DNA from: Sphingomonas profundi
Lineage (GTDB): Bacteria > Pseudomonadota > Alphaproteobacteria > Sphingomonadales > Sphingomonadaceae
DNA: 64,000 bases
Assembly: GCF_009739515.1 (NCBI RefSeq)
Contig: NZ_CP046535.1
Location: 3,286,001-3,350,000 of the forward strand
Direction of reading: 5' to 3'
The notes beneath the pieces were generated by a model. That model saw nothing but the letters and a program-made list of their open reading frames with translations. It was not told where the DNA came from and ran no database searches. This document shows, piece by piece, positions 29,203 through 36,555 of the stretch. The translations under genes were made by a program, and so were the position numbers. The first letter of the stretch is position 1; every line of letters starts with the position of its first letter.

Positions 29203-30795
29203 CTACGGCGTGAGCACCGTGTCCCTCGCCTCCGCCAGCGCGTCCGGGAAGTCGAGCGTGTAGTGCAGGCCGCGGCTTTCCTTGCGGGAGAGGGCGGAGC
29301 GCACGATGAGCCCGGCCACCTCCACCAGGTTGCGCAGCTCGATCAGGTCGGCCGTCACGCGGAAGTTGCCGTAATAGTCGGCCGTCTCCCGGCGCAGCAG
29401 GTTGATGCGGTGCTGCGCCCGCTCCAGCCGCTTGGTGGTGCGCACGATGCCGACGAAATCCCACATGAAGCGCCGTATCTCGCGCCAGTTATGCTGGACG
29501 ACGACCTCCTCGTCCGAATCGGAGACGCGGCTCTCGTCCCACGCGCGGATGGGTGGGGGATCGGGCAGCTCGTCCCAGTGGCGGCTGATGTGGCCGGCCG
29601 CCGCCTCCCCGAACACGAAACATTCGAGCAGCGAGTTGGAGGCCAGCCGGTTGGCGCCGTGCAGGCCGGACTGGGTGCACTCGCCCGCCGCGTAGAGGCC
29701 GGGCAGGTCCGTCCGCCCCTTGCGATCGACGATGATGCCGCCGCAGGTATAATGCTGCGCGGGCACCACCGGGATCGGCTGGGTCGTGATGTCGATGCCC
29801 AGGCCCAGCAGCTTGGCGTGGATGTTCGGAAAGTGGCCGCGCACGAAATCGGCCGGCATATGGCTGATGTCGAGATGGACGTAGTCGAGCCCGTAGCGCT
29901 TGATCTCGGCATCGATCGCGCGGGCCACCACGTCGCGCGGCGCCAGCTCCAGCCGCTCTGCATCGTAATAGGGCATGAAGCGCTTGCCGGTGGTGGGGTT
30001 GATCAGCCGCCCGCCCTCGCCGCGCACCGCCTCCGTGATCAGGAAGTTCTTGACCTCCAGATTGTAGAGGCAGGTCGGGTGGAACTGCATGAACTCCATG
30101 TTCGAGATGCGCGCCCCCGCCCGCCACGCCATCGCGATGCCGTCGCCGGTGGCCCCGCGCGGCGCGGTGGAGTAGAGATAGGTGCGCCCCGCCCCGCCCG
30201 TCGCCAGCACGGTCGCGCGGCCGGTGAACAGCTCCACCCGGCCGGTCGCCCGGTCCAGCGCGTACACGCCGTAGACGTGGCCGTCGCCCGAGTATCGCTC
30301 GCCGTGGCGGCCGGTGACGAGATCGATCACCGCCATGCCCGGCACCAGCGTGATGTTCGGATTGGCCGCCGCCGCCTTCTCCAGCGCCTGCTGCACGGCC
30401 AGGCCGGTGGCGTCGTCGACATGCACGATGCGGCGGTGGCTATGGCCGCCCTCGCGGGTCAGGTGCCACCGCTCGGTATCGCCGGGATTGAACGGCACGC
30501 CGAGCGCCGCCAGCCGCTCGATCGCCGCCGGCGCGTTCTCCACGACGAACTCCACGGTCGCGCGGTCGTTCAGGCCCGCGCCCGCGACCATCGTGTCCTC
30601 GACGTGGCTCTCGAACGTGTCGCCCGGCTCCAGCACGGCGGCGATGCCGCCCTGCGCCCAGGCGGTCGATCCTTCCGAGAGCCCGCCCTTCGCGAGCACC
30701 GCCACGCGGAAGCGGGGCGCGAGGTTCAGCGCGGCGGTGAGGCCGGCGGCGCCGGATCCGATGATGACGACGTCGTAGGCATGGGCCTCAGCCAT
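29203..30795 (-). CDS. nadB: L-aspartate oxidase
   Basis: 530 aa flavoprotein oxidising aspartate to iminoaspartate, the first step of de novo NAD synthesis. It has the FAD dinucleotide fold VVIIGSGAAGLTAALNL, SEGSTAWAQGGIAAVL, the active-site HSHRRIVHVDD, and the second FAD element PGLYAAGECTQSGLHGANRL. The C-terminal helical domain is present. ATG 30795 fits the family; longer upstream frames lie inside the ABC gene. The start overlaps the stop of that gene by eight bases. nadA and nadC are not in the window. Succinate dehydrogenase flavoprotein was considered, but SGLHGANRLASNSLLE favours NadB. Confidence 0.95.
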   Translation of the reverse strand: MAEAHAYDVVIIGSGAAGLTAALNLAPRFRVAVLAKGGLSEGSTAWAQGGIAAVLEPGDTFESHVEDTMVAGAGLNDRATVEFVVENAPAAIERLAALGVPFNPGDTERWHLTREGGHSHRRIVHVDDATGLAVQQALEKAAAANPNITLVPGMAVIDLVTGRHGERYSGDGHVYGVYALDRATGRVELFTGRATVLATGGAGRTYLYSTAPRGATGDGIAMAWRAGARISNMEFMQFHPTCLYNLEVKNFLITEAVRGEGGRLINPTTGKRFMPYYDAERLELAPRDVVARAIDAEIKRYGLDYVHLDISHMPADFVRGHFPNIHAKLLGLGIDITTQPIPVVPAQHYTCGGIIVDRKGRTDLPGLYAAGECTQSGLHGANRLASNSLLECFVFGEAAAGHISRHWDELPDPPPIRAWDESRVSDSDEEVVVQHNWREIRRFMWDFVGIVRTTKRLERAQHRINLLRRETADYYGNFRVTADLIELRNLVEVAGLIVRSALSRKESRGLHYTLDFPDALAEARDTVLTP

Positions 30796-31720
30796 TGACG
30801 GCCGCCCCGGAGCGGGTGAGGCTGAGGAACACGTCCTCCAGGTCCGCCTCGCGGGTGGAGACGTCGACGATGCCGAGCCCGGCCGACTGCAGCGCCGCCA
30901 GCACCTCGCCGGCATTCACCTTGTCCTTGCTGTAGGTGATGACGACGGTGCGCTCCCCCTTCAGCTCGATCTTCTCGAAGCAGGGGGCCACCGGCGGCGC
31001 GGTGAGGTCGCGGTCCACCACGACCTCGACCGCTTTCTCCTTGGCCTTGCCGACGAGGGTGCGGGTGGGCTCGTTGGCGATCAGCCGGCCGTGGTTGATG
31101 ATCGCGATGCGATCGCACAGCTCCTCTGCCTCCTCCAGATAATGGGTCGTCAGCACCACCGTCACGCCCTGGCGGTTCAGCTCGCGCACATAGGCCCACA
31201 GCTGCTGGCGCAGCTCCACGTCCACGCCGGCGGTCGGCTCGTCCAGCACCAGCACCGGCGGCGTGTGGACCATCGCCTTGGCGACGAGCAGCCGCCGCTT
31301 CATGCCGCCGGACAGCGACCGCGCATAGGCGTGCGCCTTGTCCTCCAGGTGGACGGCGCGGAGCAGCTCCATGGTCCGCCGCTTCGCCTTGGGCACGCCG
31401 TAGAGGCCGGCCTGATTCTCCAGCGTCTCGAACGGCGTGAAGAAGGGATCGAACACGATCTCCTGCGGCACGATGCCGATCGAGGCCTTGGCGTTGCGGT
31501 GGTCGCGATCGATGTCGAACCCCCAGATGGCGGCGCCGCCGGACGTCTTGGTGACGAGCCCGGCCAGGATGTTGATGAGCGTCGACTTGCCGGCGCCGTT
31601 CGGCCCGAGCAGCCCGAAGATCTGGCCGCGCGGCACATCGAAGCTGACGCCCGCCAGCGCCTGCTTGCCGCCCGAATAGACCTTGGCGAGGTCCGTGATG
31701 CCGATCGCTGCTTCGTTCAT
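30788..31720 (-). CDS. ABC transporter ATP-binding protein (drug/lipid exporter class)
   Basis: 310 aa. Walker A GPNGAGKSTLINIL, Q-loop GIVPQEI, signature LSGGMKRRLLVAKAM, Walker B VLVLDEPTAGVD and the switch His in LTTHYLEEAEELCD are intact. A C-terminal regulatory extension (about 225-310) is typical of NodI/DrrA-like exporters. No permease gene is adjacent, so its membrane partner is elsewhere. ATG 31720 was chosen because the frame upstream has no ABC character. Confidence 0.92.
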   Translation of the reverse strand: MNEAAIGITDLAKVYSGGKQALAGVSFDVPRGQIFGLLGPNGAGKSTLINILAGLVTKTSGGAAIWGFDIDRDHRNAKASIGIVPQEIVFDPFFTPFETLENQAGLYGVPKAKRRTMELLRAVHLEDKAHAYARSLSGGMKRRLLVAKAMVHTPPVLVLDEPTAGVDVELRQQLWAYVRELNRQGVTVVLTTHYLEEAEELCDRIAIINHGRLIANEPTRTLVGKAKEKAVEVVVDRDLTAPPVAPCFEKIELKGERTVVITYSKDKVNAGEVLAALQSAGLGIVDVSTREADLEDVFLSLTRSGAAVNG

Positions 31721-31834
31721 GGCGCCGACGCTTAGACCCGCGCCACCGCGGTGCAAAGCGCGAAGCGGCGCGCCCCGCCACCGTTCACCATGTTCCGCAA
31801 CCGGCCGTTTACGCGCCCGTGGGAGCATGGCGAA

Positions 31835-31972
31835 ATGTATCCGCGCTCCCCGCCCTGGCCGCTGTCGCGCCGCGCGCTCGCGCTGGCGGCCGCCGTGGCG
31901 GCGGCGCTGGCGCTGCTGACGCCGGCAGGCCCGGTGCATGTCGCGCCCGCCACACACTACGCCGACGCTTGA
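31835..31972 (+). CDS. possible small membrane protein of 45 aa
   Basis: ATG 31835 follows GGGAGC at a workable distance. The product has a basic LSRRA followed by one hydrophobic Ala/Leu helix (ALALAAAVAAALALL) and a short tail ending THYADA. It would be a single-pass or secreted peptide of unknown function. Ala/Leu-rich frames arise by chance in such GC-rich DNA, so the gene is uncertain. It lies in the 285-base gap between the ABC gene and the zinc-finger gene. Confidence 0.35.
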   Translation: MYPRSPPWPLSRRALALAAAVAAALALLTPAGPVHVAPATHYADA

Positions 31973-32005
31973 AGCCGCCCGGCCGCATTTGCTAGGGGGA
32001 GGCCC

Positions 32006-32203
32006 ATGCAGCCCGCCCCAGAGACCGTCCGCACCCCCAATCCGCGCGTCGCCTGCGACGGCGCCAGCGACATTCCCGGCGGCGCCGCGCTTGGCCATCC
32101 GCGCGTGTGGCTGGAGATAGACGAGAGCGGCTTCGTCGACTGCGGCTATTGCGACCGCCGCTTCGTGCTGGTCGGCGGCGCGGCGGACGGCGCGGCGCAC
32201 TGA
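32006..32203 (+). CDS. zf-CHCC zinc-finger protein
   Basis: 65 aa. Ligands run in the order Cys (RVACDG), His (LGHPRVWLEI) and the CGYC pair (VDCGYCDRRFVL), the zf-CHCC pattern shared with the NDUFS6/complex I accessory subunit. In alphaproteobacteria such a protein may bind respiratory complex I; this is known for the family, not shown here. GGGGGAGG precedes ATG 32006. Confidence 0.9.
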   Translation: MQPAPETVRTPNPRVACDGASDIPGGAALGHPRVWLEIDESGFVDCGYCDRRFVLVGGAADGAAH

Positions 32204-32298
32204 GCGAGCGCCGGTGACGGCATGACGCCTGTCCGGGTGGAATGACGATTGAGCGGCTCCGCCCTAGATCATCGCGGCCCACGCTCTATATCGGTGGG

Positions 32299-33726
32299 AT
32301 GACCCACTTCTCCGATCCCCGCCGCTTCCTCTACCGCGAGAATGCGCTCGATCCCGACGGCGCGCTACGCCTGACCGCCGAGGCGCTGAAGGGGTGCGAC
32401 GATGGCGAGCTCTATCTGCAATATATGGCATCGGAGAGCTTCGGCTTCGACGACGGGCGCCTGAAGACGGCCGACTTCAACACCCAGGCCGGCTTCGGCC
32501 TGCGCGGCGTCTCCGGCGAGACCACCGCCTTCGCCCACGCCAACGACATCTCCGAGGCGGCGATCCGCCGCGCGGCCGAGACGATGACCCTGCTCGATCC
32601 GACGAAGGCGCGTCGGGACTCGGCACCGCGCGGCACCAACCGCGCGCTCTACACCGGCGACGATCCGCTCTCCGCCATCCCCTTCGCCCGCAAGGTCGAG
32701 CTGTGTCAGACGATCGACGCCGCCGCCCGCGCGCGCGATCCGCGCGTCTGCCAGGTCTCGGCCGGCATCGCCGGATCGTGGAGCGTGGTGGAGATCGTGC
32801 GCCCCGACGGCTTCGTCGCATTCGACGTGCGGCCCCTCGTGCGCCTGAACGTCTCGATCGTGGTGGAGCAGGACGGCCGGCGCGAGAGCGGCTATTTCGG
32901 CATGGGCGGCCGGTACATGTACGATCGCCTGTTCGATCCGGCCAACTGGAACCGCGCGATCGACGAGGCGCTGCATCAGGCGCTGGTGAATCTTGAGGCG
33001 GTTGCAGCGCCCGCCGGCGAGATGACGGTGGTGTGCGGCCCCGGCTGGCCCGGCGTGCTGCTGCACGAGGCGATCGGCCACGGGCTGGAGGGCGACTTCA
33101 ACCGCAAGGGCACCTCCGCCTTCTCCGGCCGCATCGGCGAGCGGGTGGCGGCGCCCGGCGTGACCGTGGTGGACGACGGATCGATCGCGGACCGGCGCGG
33201 CTCGCTCTCGATCGACGACGAGGGCACGCCGACGCAGCGCAACGTGCTGATCGAGGACGGCATCCTCAAGGGCTATATCCAGGATCGCCTGAACGCCCGG
33301 CTGATGGGCGTGGCGCCCACCGGCAACGGCCGCCGGGAGAGCTTCGCCCACGCGCCCATGCCGCGCATGACCAACACCTTCATGCTCGGCGGACAGGACG
33401 ATCCGGCCGAGATCCTCTCCCGCGTGAAGACCGGCATCTACGCCAAGCATTTCGGCGGCGGCCAGGTGGATATCACCAGCGGCAAGTTCGTCTTCAGCTG
33501 CACCGAGGCCTATCGCATTGAGGATGGCAGGCTCGGCCGCCCGATCAAGGGCGCGACCCTGATCGGCGACGGTCCCTCCGCCCTCACCCGCGTGGGCGCG
33601 ATCGGCAACGACATGGCGCTGGACGAGGGCGTCGGCATCTGCGGCAAGGGCGGCCAGTCCGTCCCCGCCGGCGTGGGTCAGCCGACCCTGCTGATCGAGG
33701 GTCTGACGGTGGGCGGCACCGGCTGA
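32299..33726 (+). CDS. tldD: metalloprotease TldD
   Basis: 475 aa, PmbA/TldD family. The zinc site HEAIGHGLEGDFNRKG, with the supporting cysteine of SCTEAYRI, identifies the catalytic TldD subunit. TldD with PmbA (not in the window) degrades peptides, processing microcin B17 or the CcdA antitoxin in E. coli. ATG 32299 follows GGTGGG; an in-frame ATG at 32242 would add 19 residues not seen in the family. Confidence 0.95.
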   Translation: MTHFSDPRRFLYRENALDPDGALRLTAEALKGCDDGELYLQYMASESFGFDDGRLKTADFNTQAGFGLRGVSGETTAFAHANDISEAAIRRAAETMTLLDPTKARRDSAPRGTNRALYTGDDPLSAIPFARKVELCQTIDAAARARDPRVCQVSAGIAGSWSVVEIVRPDGFVAFDVRPLVRLNVSIVVEQDGRRESGYFGMGGRYMYDRLFDPANWNRAIDEALHQALVNLEAVAAPAGEMTVVCGPGWPGVLLHEAIGHGLEGDFNRKGTSAFSGRIGERVAAPGVTVVDDGSIADRRGSLSIDDEGTPTQRNVLIEDGILKGYIQDRLNARLMGVAPTGNGRRESFAHAPMPRMTNTFMLGGQDDPAEILSRVKTGIYAKHFGGGQVDITSGKFVFSCTEAYRIEDGRLGRPIKGATLIGDGPSALTRVGAIGNDMALDEGVGICGKGGQSVPAGVGQPTLLIEGLTVGGTG

Positions 33727-33748
33727 GCCGCTCGCCGCGGCGAGCGGC
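33727..33748. terminator. perfect 22-base palindrome after tldD
   Basis: GCCGCTCGCCG (33727-33737) is the exact complement of the next eleven bases and begins at the tldD stop codon. It can form a 3'-end hairpin. No T run follows, so termination strength is uncertain. Confidence 0.5.
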
Positions 33749-33948
33749 GATAGTCCGGACACTCTCCTCGATCTCGCCGTCCCGACCCAAGTTCCGGACG
33801 ACGGGCCCGCCGGCCCGATCCTTCCACGCCGCATCCGCCTGCCTAAATCCTGGGCAGGTGCACACGGCTGCTTAAACTCTGTGCGTCGACGCCGTCGACC
33901 GTAGCGGTTCTGCTGCATCGCGGTGCATGAATCCGGATCGGTTCCATC

Positions 33949-33964
33949 TGGCACGCCCCTTGCG
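33949..33964 (+). promoter_or_regulatory. sigma-54 promoter of glnK-amtB
   Basis: TGGCAC-GCCCC-TTGCG matches the sigma-54 consensus TGGCAC-N5-TTGCW except for the final base, with GG and GC ten bases apart. The start codon of glnK is 32 bases downstream. A dyad TGCATCGCGGTGCA (33914-33927) lies upstream, where an NtrC-like enhancer could sit, although its half-site spacing is shorter than the NtrC consensus. This implies induction by nitrogen limitation. The rest of the gap 33749-33948 shows nothing definite. Confidence 0.85.
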
Positions 33965-33995
33965 ATCATTTTCGGTCAGCAAGCAGGGAGGCGGA

Positions 33996-34334
33996 ATGAA
34001 ACTCGTCATAGCCATCATCAAGCCGTTCAAGCTGGACGAGGTGCGCGAGGCGCTCTCCGGCCTGGGCGTGCAGGGCATGACCGTGACCGAGGTGAAGGGC
34101 TTCGGACGGCAGAAGGGCCAGACCGAAATCTATCGCGGCGCCGAATACAGCACGAACATGGTGCCCAAGATCAAGGTGGAGGTGGCCTGCACCAGCGAAC
34201 TCGCCGGCCGCGTGGTCGAGGCGATCCAGCAGTCGGCCAACACCGGCGCGATCGGCGACGGCAAGATCTTCGTCGTCGATATCGCCCAGGTGGTGCGCAT
34301 CCGCACCGGCGAAACCGATGACGTCGCACTCTGA
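33996..34334 (+). CDS. glnK: PII nitrogen-regulatory protein GlnK
   Basis: 112 aa. MKLVIAIIKPFKLDEVREAL, the T-loop GFGRQKGQTEIYRGAEY with the uridylylated Tyr at position 51, and the C-terminal KIFVVDIAQVVRIRTGE are intact. The trimer senses 2-oxoglutarate and ATP/ADP and plugs AmtB when nitrogen is plentiful. GGGAGG precedes ATG 33996. Adjacency to amtB (28 bases) and the sigma-54 promoter support GlnK rather than GlnB. Confidence 0.96.
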   Translation: MKLVIAIIKPFKLDEVREALSGLGVQGMTVTEVKGFGRQKGQTEIYRGAEYSTNMVPKIKVEVACTSELAGRVVEAIQQSANTGAIGDGKIFVVDIAQVVRIRTGETDDVAL

Positions 34335-34362
34335 GCCGCGTTCCAGGAAACAAGGGGGACAC

Positions 34363-35850
34363 ATGAAGCTATCGACGAAGATCGCGGCGGGAGCCGGCTT
34401 GCTGGGGGTGGCCGTACTGGCCGCGCATCCGGCCTTCGCCCAGGTCGCCGGCGGACAGGCGAGCGGCGCGACCGCCGCCGTGGCCGATGCCGCCGCAGCC
34501 GCGCCCGCGGCACCCACGCCGGACAAGGGCGACACCGCCTGGATGCTGATCTCCTCGGCCCTGGTGCTGATGATGTCGGTGCCGGGCCTCGCCTTGTTCT
34601 ACGGCGGCCTCGTGCGCGCCAAGAACATGGCCTCGGTGCTGACGCAGGTCTTCATGATCGTCTGCATCGCGGCGCTGCTCTGGGTGACGTGGGGCTACAG
34701 CCTGGCCTTCACCGAAGGCGGCGCGATCGTCGGCGGCCTCTCCAAGCTGTTCCTGAAGGGGGTCGATGCGACCACCAATGTCGCGACCTTCTCCGAGAAG
34801 GTGGTGATCCCCGAATATGTCTACATCTGCTTCCAGATGACCTTCGCCTGCATCACGCCGGCGCTGATCGTCGGCGCCTTTGCGGAACGGGTGAAGTTCT
34901 CCGCGCTGATGCTGTTCATGGCGCTGTGGGTGACGCTCGTCTACTTCCCGATGGCGCACATGGTCTGGTACTGGGATGGTCCGGACGCCATGGTCGCGGC
35001 GGGCGTCGCCGGGCAGGCGGCCTATGACACGGCGCTCGGCCATGCCGGCCTGCTGTTCCAGTGGGGCGCGCTCGATTTCGCCGGCGGCACCGTCGTCCAC
35101 ATCAACGCGGGCATCGCCGGCCTGGTCGGCTGCCTCATCATCGGCAAGCGCACCGGCTACCCGCGCGAGCCGATGCCGCCGCACTCGCTGACCATGACGA
35201 TGATCGGCGCCTCCCTGCTGTGGGTCGGCTGGTTCGGCTTCAACGCCGGCTCCAACCTGGAGGCCAACGGCGTCACTGGCGTTGCCTTCATCAACACCTT
35301 CGTCGCTACCGCCGCCGCCGCCCTCTCGTGGCTGCTGGTGGAGCAGGTCGCCAAGGGCAAGCCGTCGCTGCTCGGCGCCGTCACCGGCGCGGTCGCCGGC
35401 CTCGTCGCCGTCACCCCGGCGGCGGGCTTCGCCGGCCCGATGGGCTCGGTGATCCTGGGCCTGATCGTCTCGCCGATCTGCTTCTTCTTCGTCACCACGG
35501 TGAAGGGCAAGCTGGGCTACGACGACTCGCTGGACGTGTTCGGCGTCCACTGCATCGGCGGCATCACCGGCGCGCTCGCCACGGGCATCCTGGTGGCGCC
35601 GGCGCTCGGCGGGCAGGGCGTGGCCGACTATCTGGCGCAGCCGGGCACGATCCAGTTCACCTATCTGGGCTATGGTGCGCAGCTGTGGATCCAGCTGAAG
35701 GCGGTGATCTTCACCCTCCTCTGGTCGGGCATCGGCTCCGCCATCCTGTTCTTCGTGATCGACAAGACGCTGGGCCTGCGGCCGACCGTGGAAGTCGAGC
35801 ATGAGGGCCTCGACATCGCCGAGCATGGCGAGCGGGCCTACCATTATTGA
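34363..35850 (+). CDS. amtB: ammonium transporter
   Basis: 495 aa. A signal-like N-terminus (AVLAAHPAFAQ) is followed by a linker and eleven membrane helices. Family motifs include FYGGLVRAKNMASVL, DFAGGTVVHINAGIAGLVG and GWFGFNAGSNLEANG. The pore histidines lie in VVHINAG and DVFGVHCIGGI. It imports ammonium under nitrogen limitation and is gated by GlnK. GGGGGAC precedes ATG 34363; a longer in-frame start lies inside glnK. Confidence 0.96.
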   Translation: MKLSTKIAAGAGLLGVAVLAAHPAFAQVAGGQASGATAAVADAAAAAPAAPTPDKGDTAWMLISSALVLMMSVPGLALFYGGLVRAKNMASVLTQVFMIVCIAALLWVTWGYSLAFTEGGAIVGGLSKLFLKGVDATTNVATFSEKVVIPEYVYICFQMTFACITPALIVGAFAERVKFSALMLFMALWVTLVYFPMAHMVWYWDGPDAMVAAGVAGQAAYDTALGHAGLLFQWGALDFAGGTVVHINAGIAGLVGCLIIGKRTGYPREPMPPHSLTMTMIGASLLWVGWFGFNAGSNLEANGVTGVAFINTFVATAAAALSWLLVEQVAKGKPSLLGAVTGAVAGLVAVTPAAGFAGPMGSVILGLIVSPICFFFVTTVKGKLGYDDSLDVFGVHCIGGITGALATGILVAPALGGQGVADYLAQPGTIQFTYLGYGAQLWIQLKAVIFTLLWSGIGSAILFFVIDKTLGLRPTVEVEHEGLDIAEHGERAYHY

Positions 35851-35905
35851 CGAGTTCGGGGGCGGTTGAGGCCGCCCCCTCAAGGGGTTCCTCCTGCGAA
35901 CGACT

Positions 35906-35938
35906 GGGCCGGCGAGGCGACTCGCCGGCCCCCTTTTT
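35906..35938 (+). terminator. intrinsic terminator of glnK-amtB
   Basis: GGGCCGGCGAG and CTCGCCGGCCC form an 11-bp perfect stem with a GCGA tetraloop, followed by CCTTTTTT. It is a textbook rho-independent terminator about 55 bases past the amtB stop. Confidence 0.93.
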
Positions 35939-35959
35939 TGTCCGAAGGGCCGCCGGCCG

Positions 35960-36361
35960 TCAGCGCAGCACGGGCGAGATGTCGTAGCCGGCCGCCTCCG
36001 CCTTGGCGCGCAGCACCGCCGGATCGTCGCCGGCCGCCATCCGCGCCAGCGCCCAGACGAAGGTGGAGCGCGTGCCGGACCGGCAGAAGGCCAGCACCGG
36101 CCCGGGCGCTGCGGCCAGCGCCGCGCCCATCTGATCCACCTGCTGCCGGGTGAAGCCGGCGTGGGTGATCGGGATCGCCACATAGCCGAGCCCCGCCGCC
36201 GCCGCCGCCGCCGCGATCTCGTCGCCGGTCGGCTGGCCGGGCTGCTCGCCCTCCGGCCGGTTGTTGACGATGACGGCGAAGCCCTGCCGCGCCGCCTCCG
36301 CCACATCCTCCTGGCCGATCTGGCCGGCCACCGAGATATCGTCGTCAAGCGTGCGGAACAT
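35960..36361 (-). CDS. DUF442 / TIGR01244-type phosphatase-like protein
   Basis: 133 aa. The start MFRTLDDDISVAGQIGQEDV, the middle GFAVIVNNRPEGEQPGQPTG and the phosphatase-like loop FCRSGTRSTFVWALA match the DUF442 family, which resembles dual-specificity phosphatases and is often fused to persulfide dioxygenases. The cysteine-arginine loop is intact, so phosphatase or sulfurtransferase activity is possible. It is convergent with amtB; its upstream gap (36362-36555) shows no clear signal. Confidence 0.88.
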   Translation of the reverse strand: MFRTLDDDISVAGQIGQEDVAEAARQGFAVIVNNRPEGEQPGQPTGDEIAAAAAAAGLGYVAIPITHAGFTRQQVDQMGAALAAAPGPVLAFCRSGTRSTFVWALARMAAGDDPAVLRAKAEAAGYDISPVLR

Positions 36362-36555
36362 GGGCTTTCTCCTCTGGAGACGCCTTAATGTCGCGGCGGC
36401 GAGCAGGGAAGCGGCCGGCGTTCCGGGAAGATCCCCGTCAAGCCGCCGCACGATCCTTCGAGGCGAGACGCCGGCGGCGTCGGACAGGCGCCGTTGGCAA
36501 GGCGGGCGGCGGCGGGAAGGAGCACGGCTGTCGATCCGGCGGCAGAGTGCCCCGC

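Noticed and set aside
31835-31972. Considered as a toxin of a toxin-antitoxin pair because of its short hydrophobic product
   Set aside because: No antitoxin gene or antisense promoter is visible nearby; it is listed only as a possible small protein.
33740-33760. GATAGTCCGGAC shared with 48868-48880
   Set aside because: A 12-base match seen only twice, with different surroundings; likely chance in this composition.
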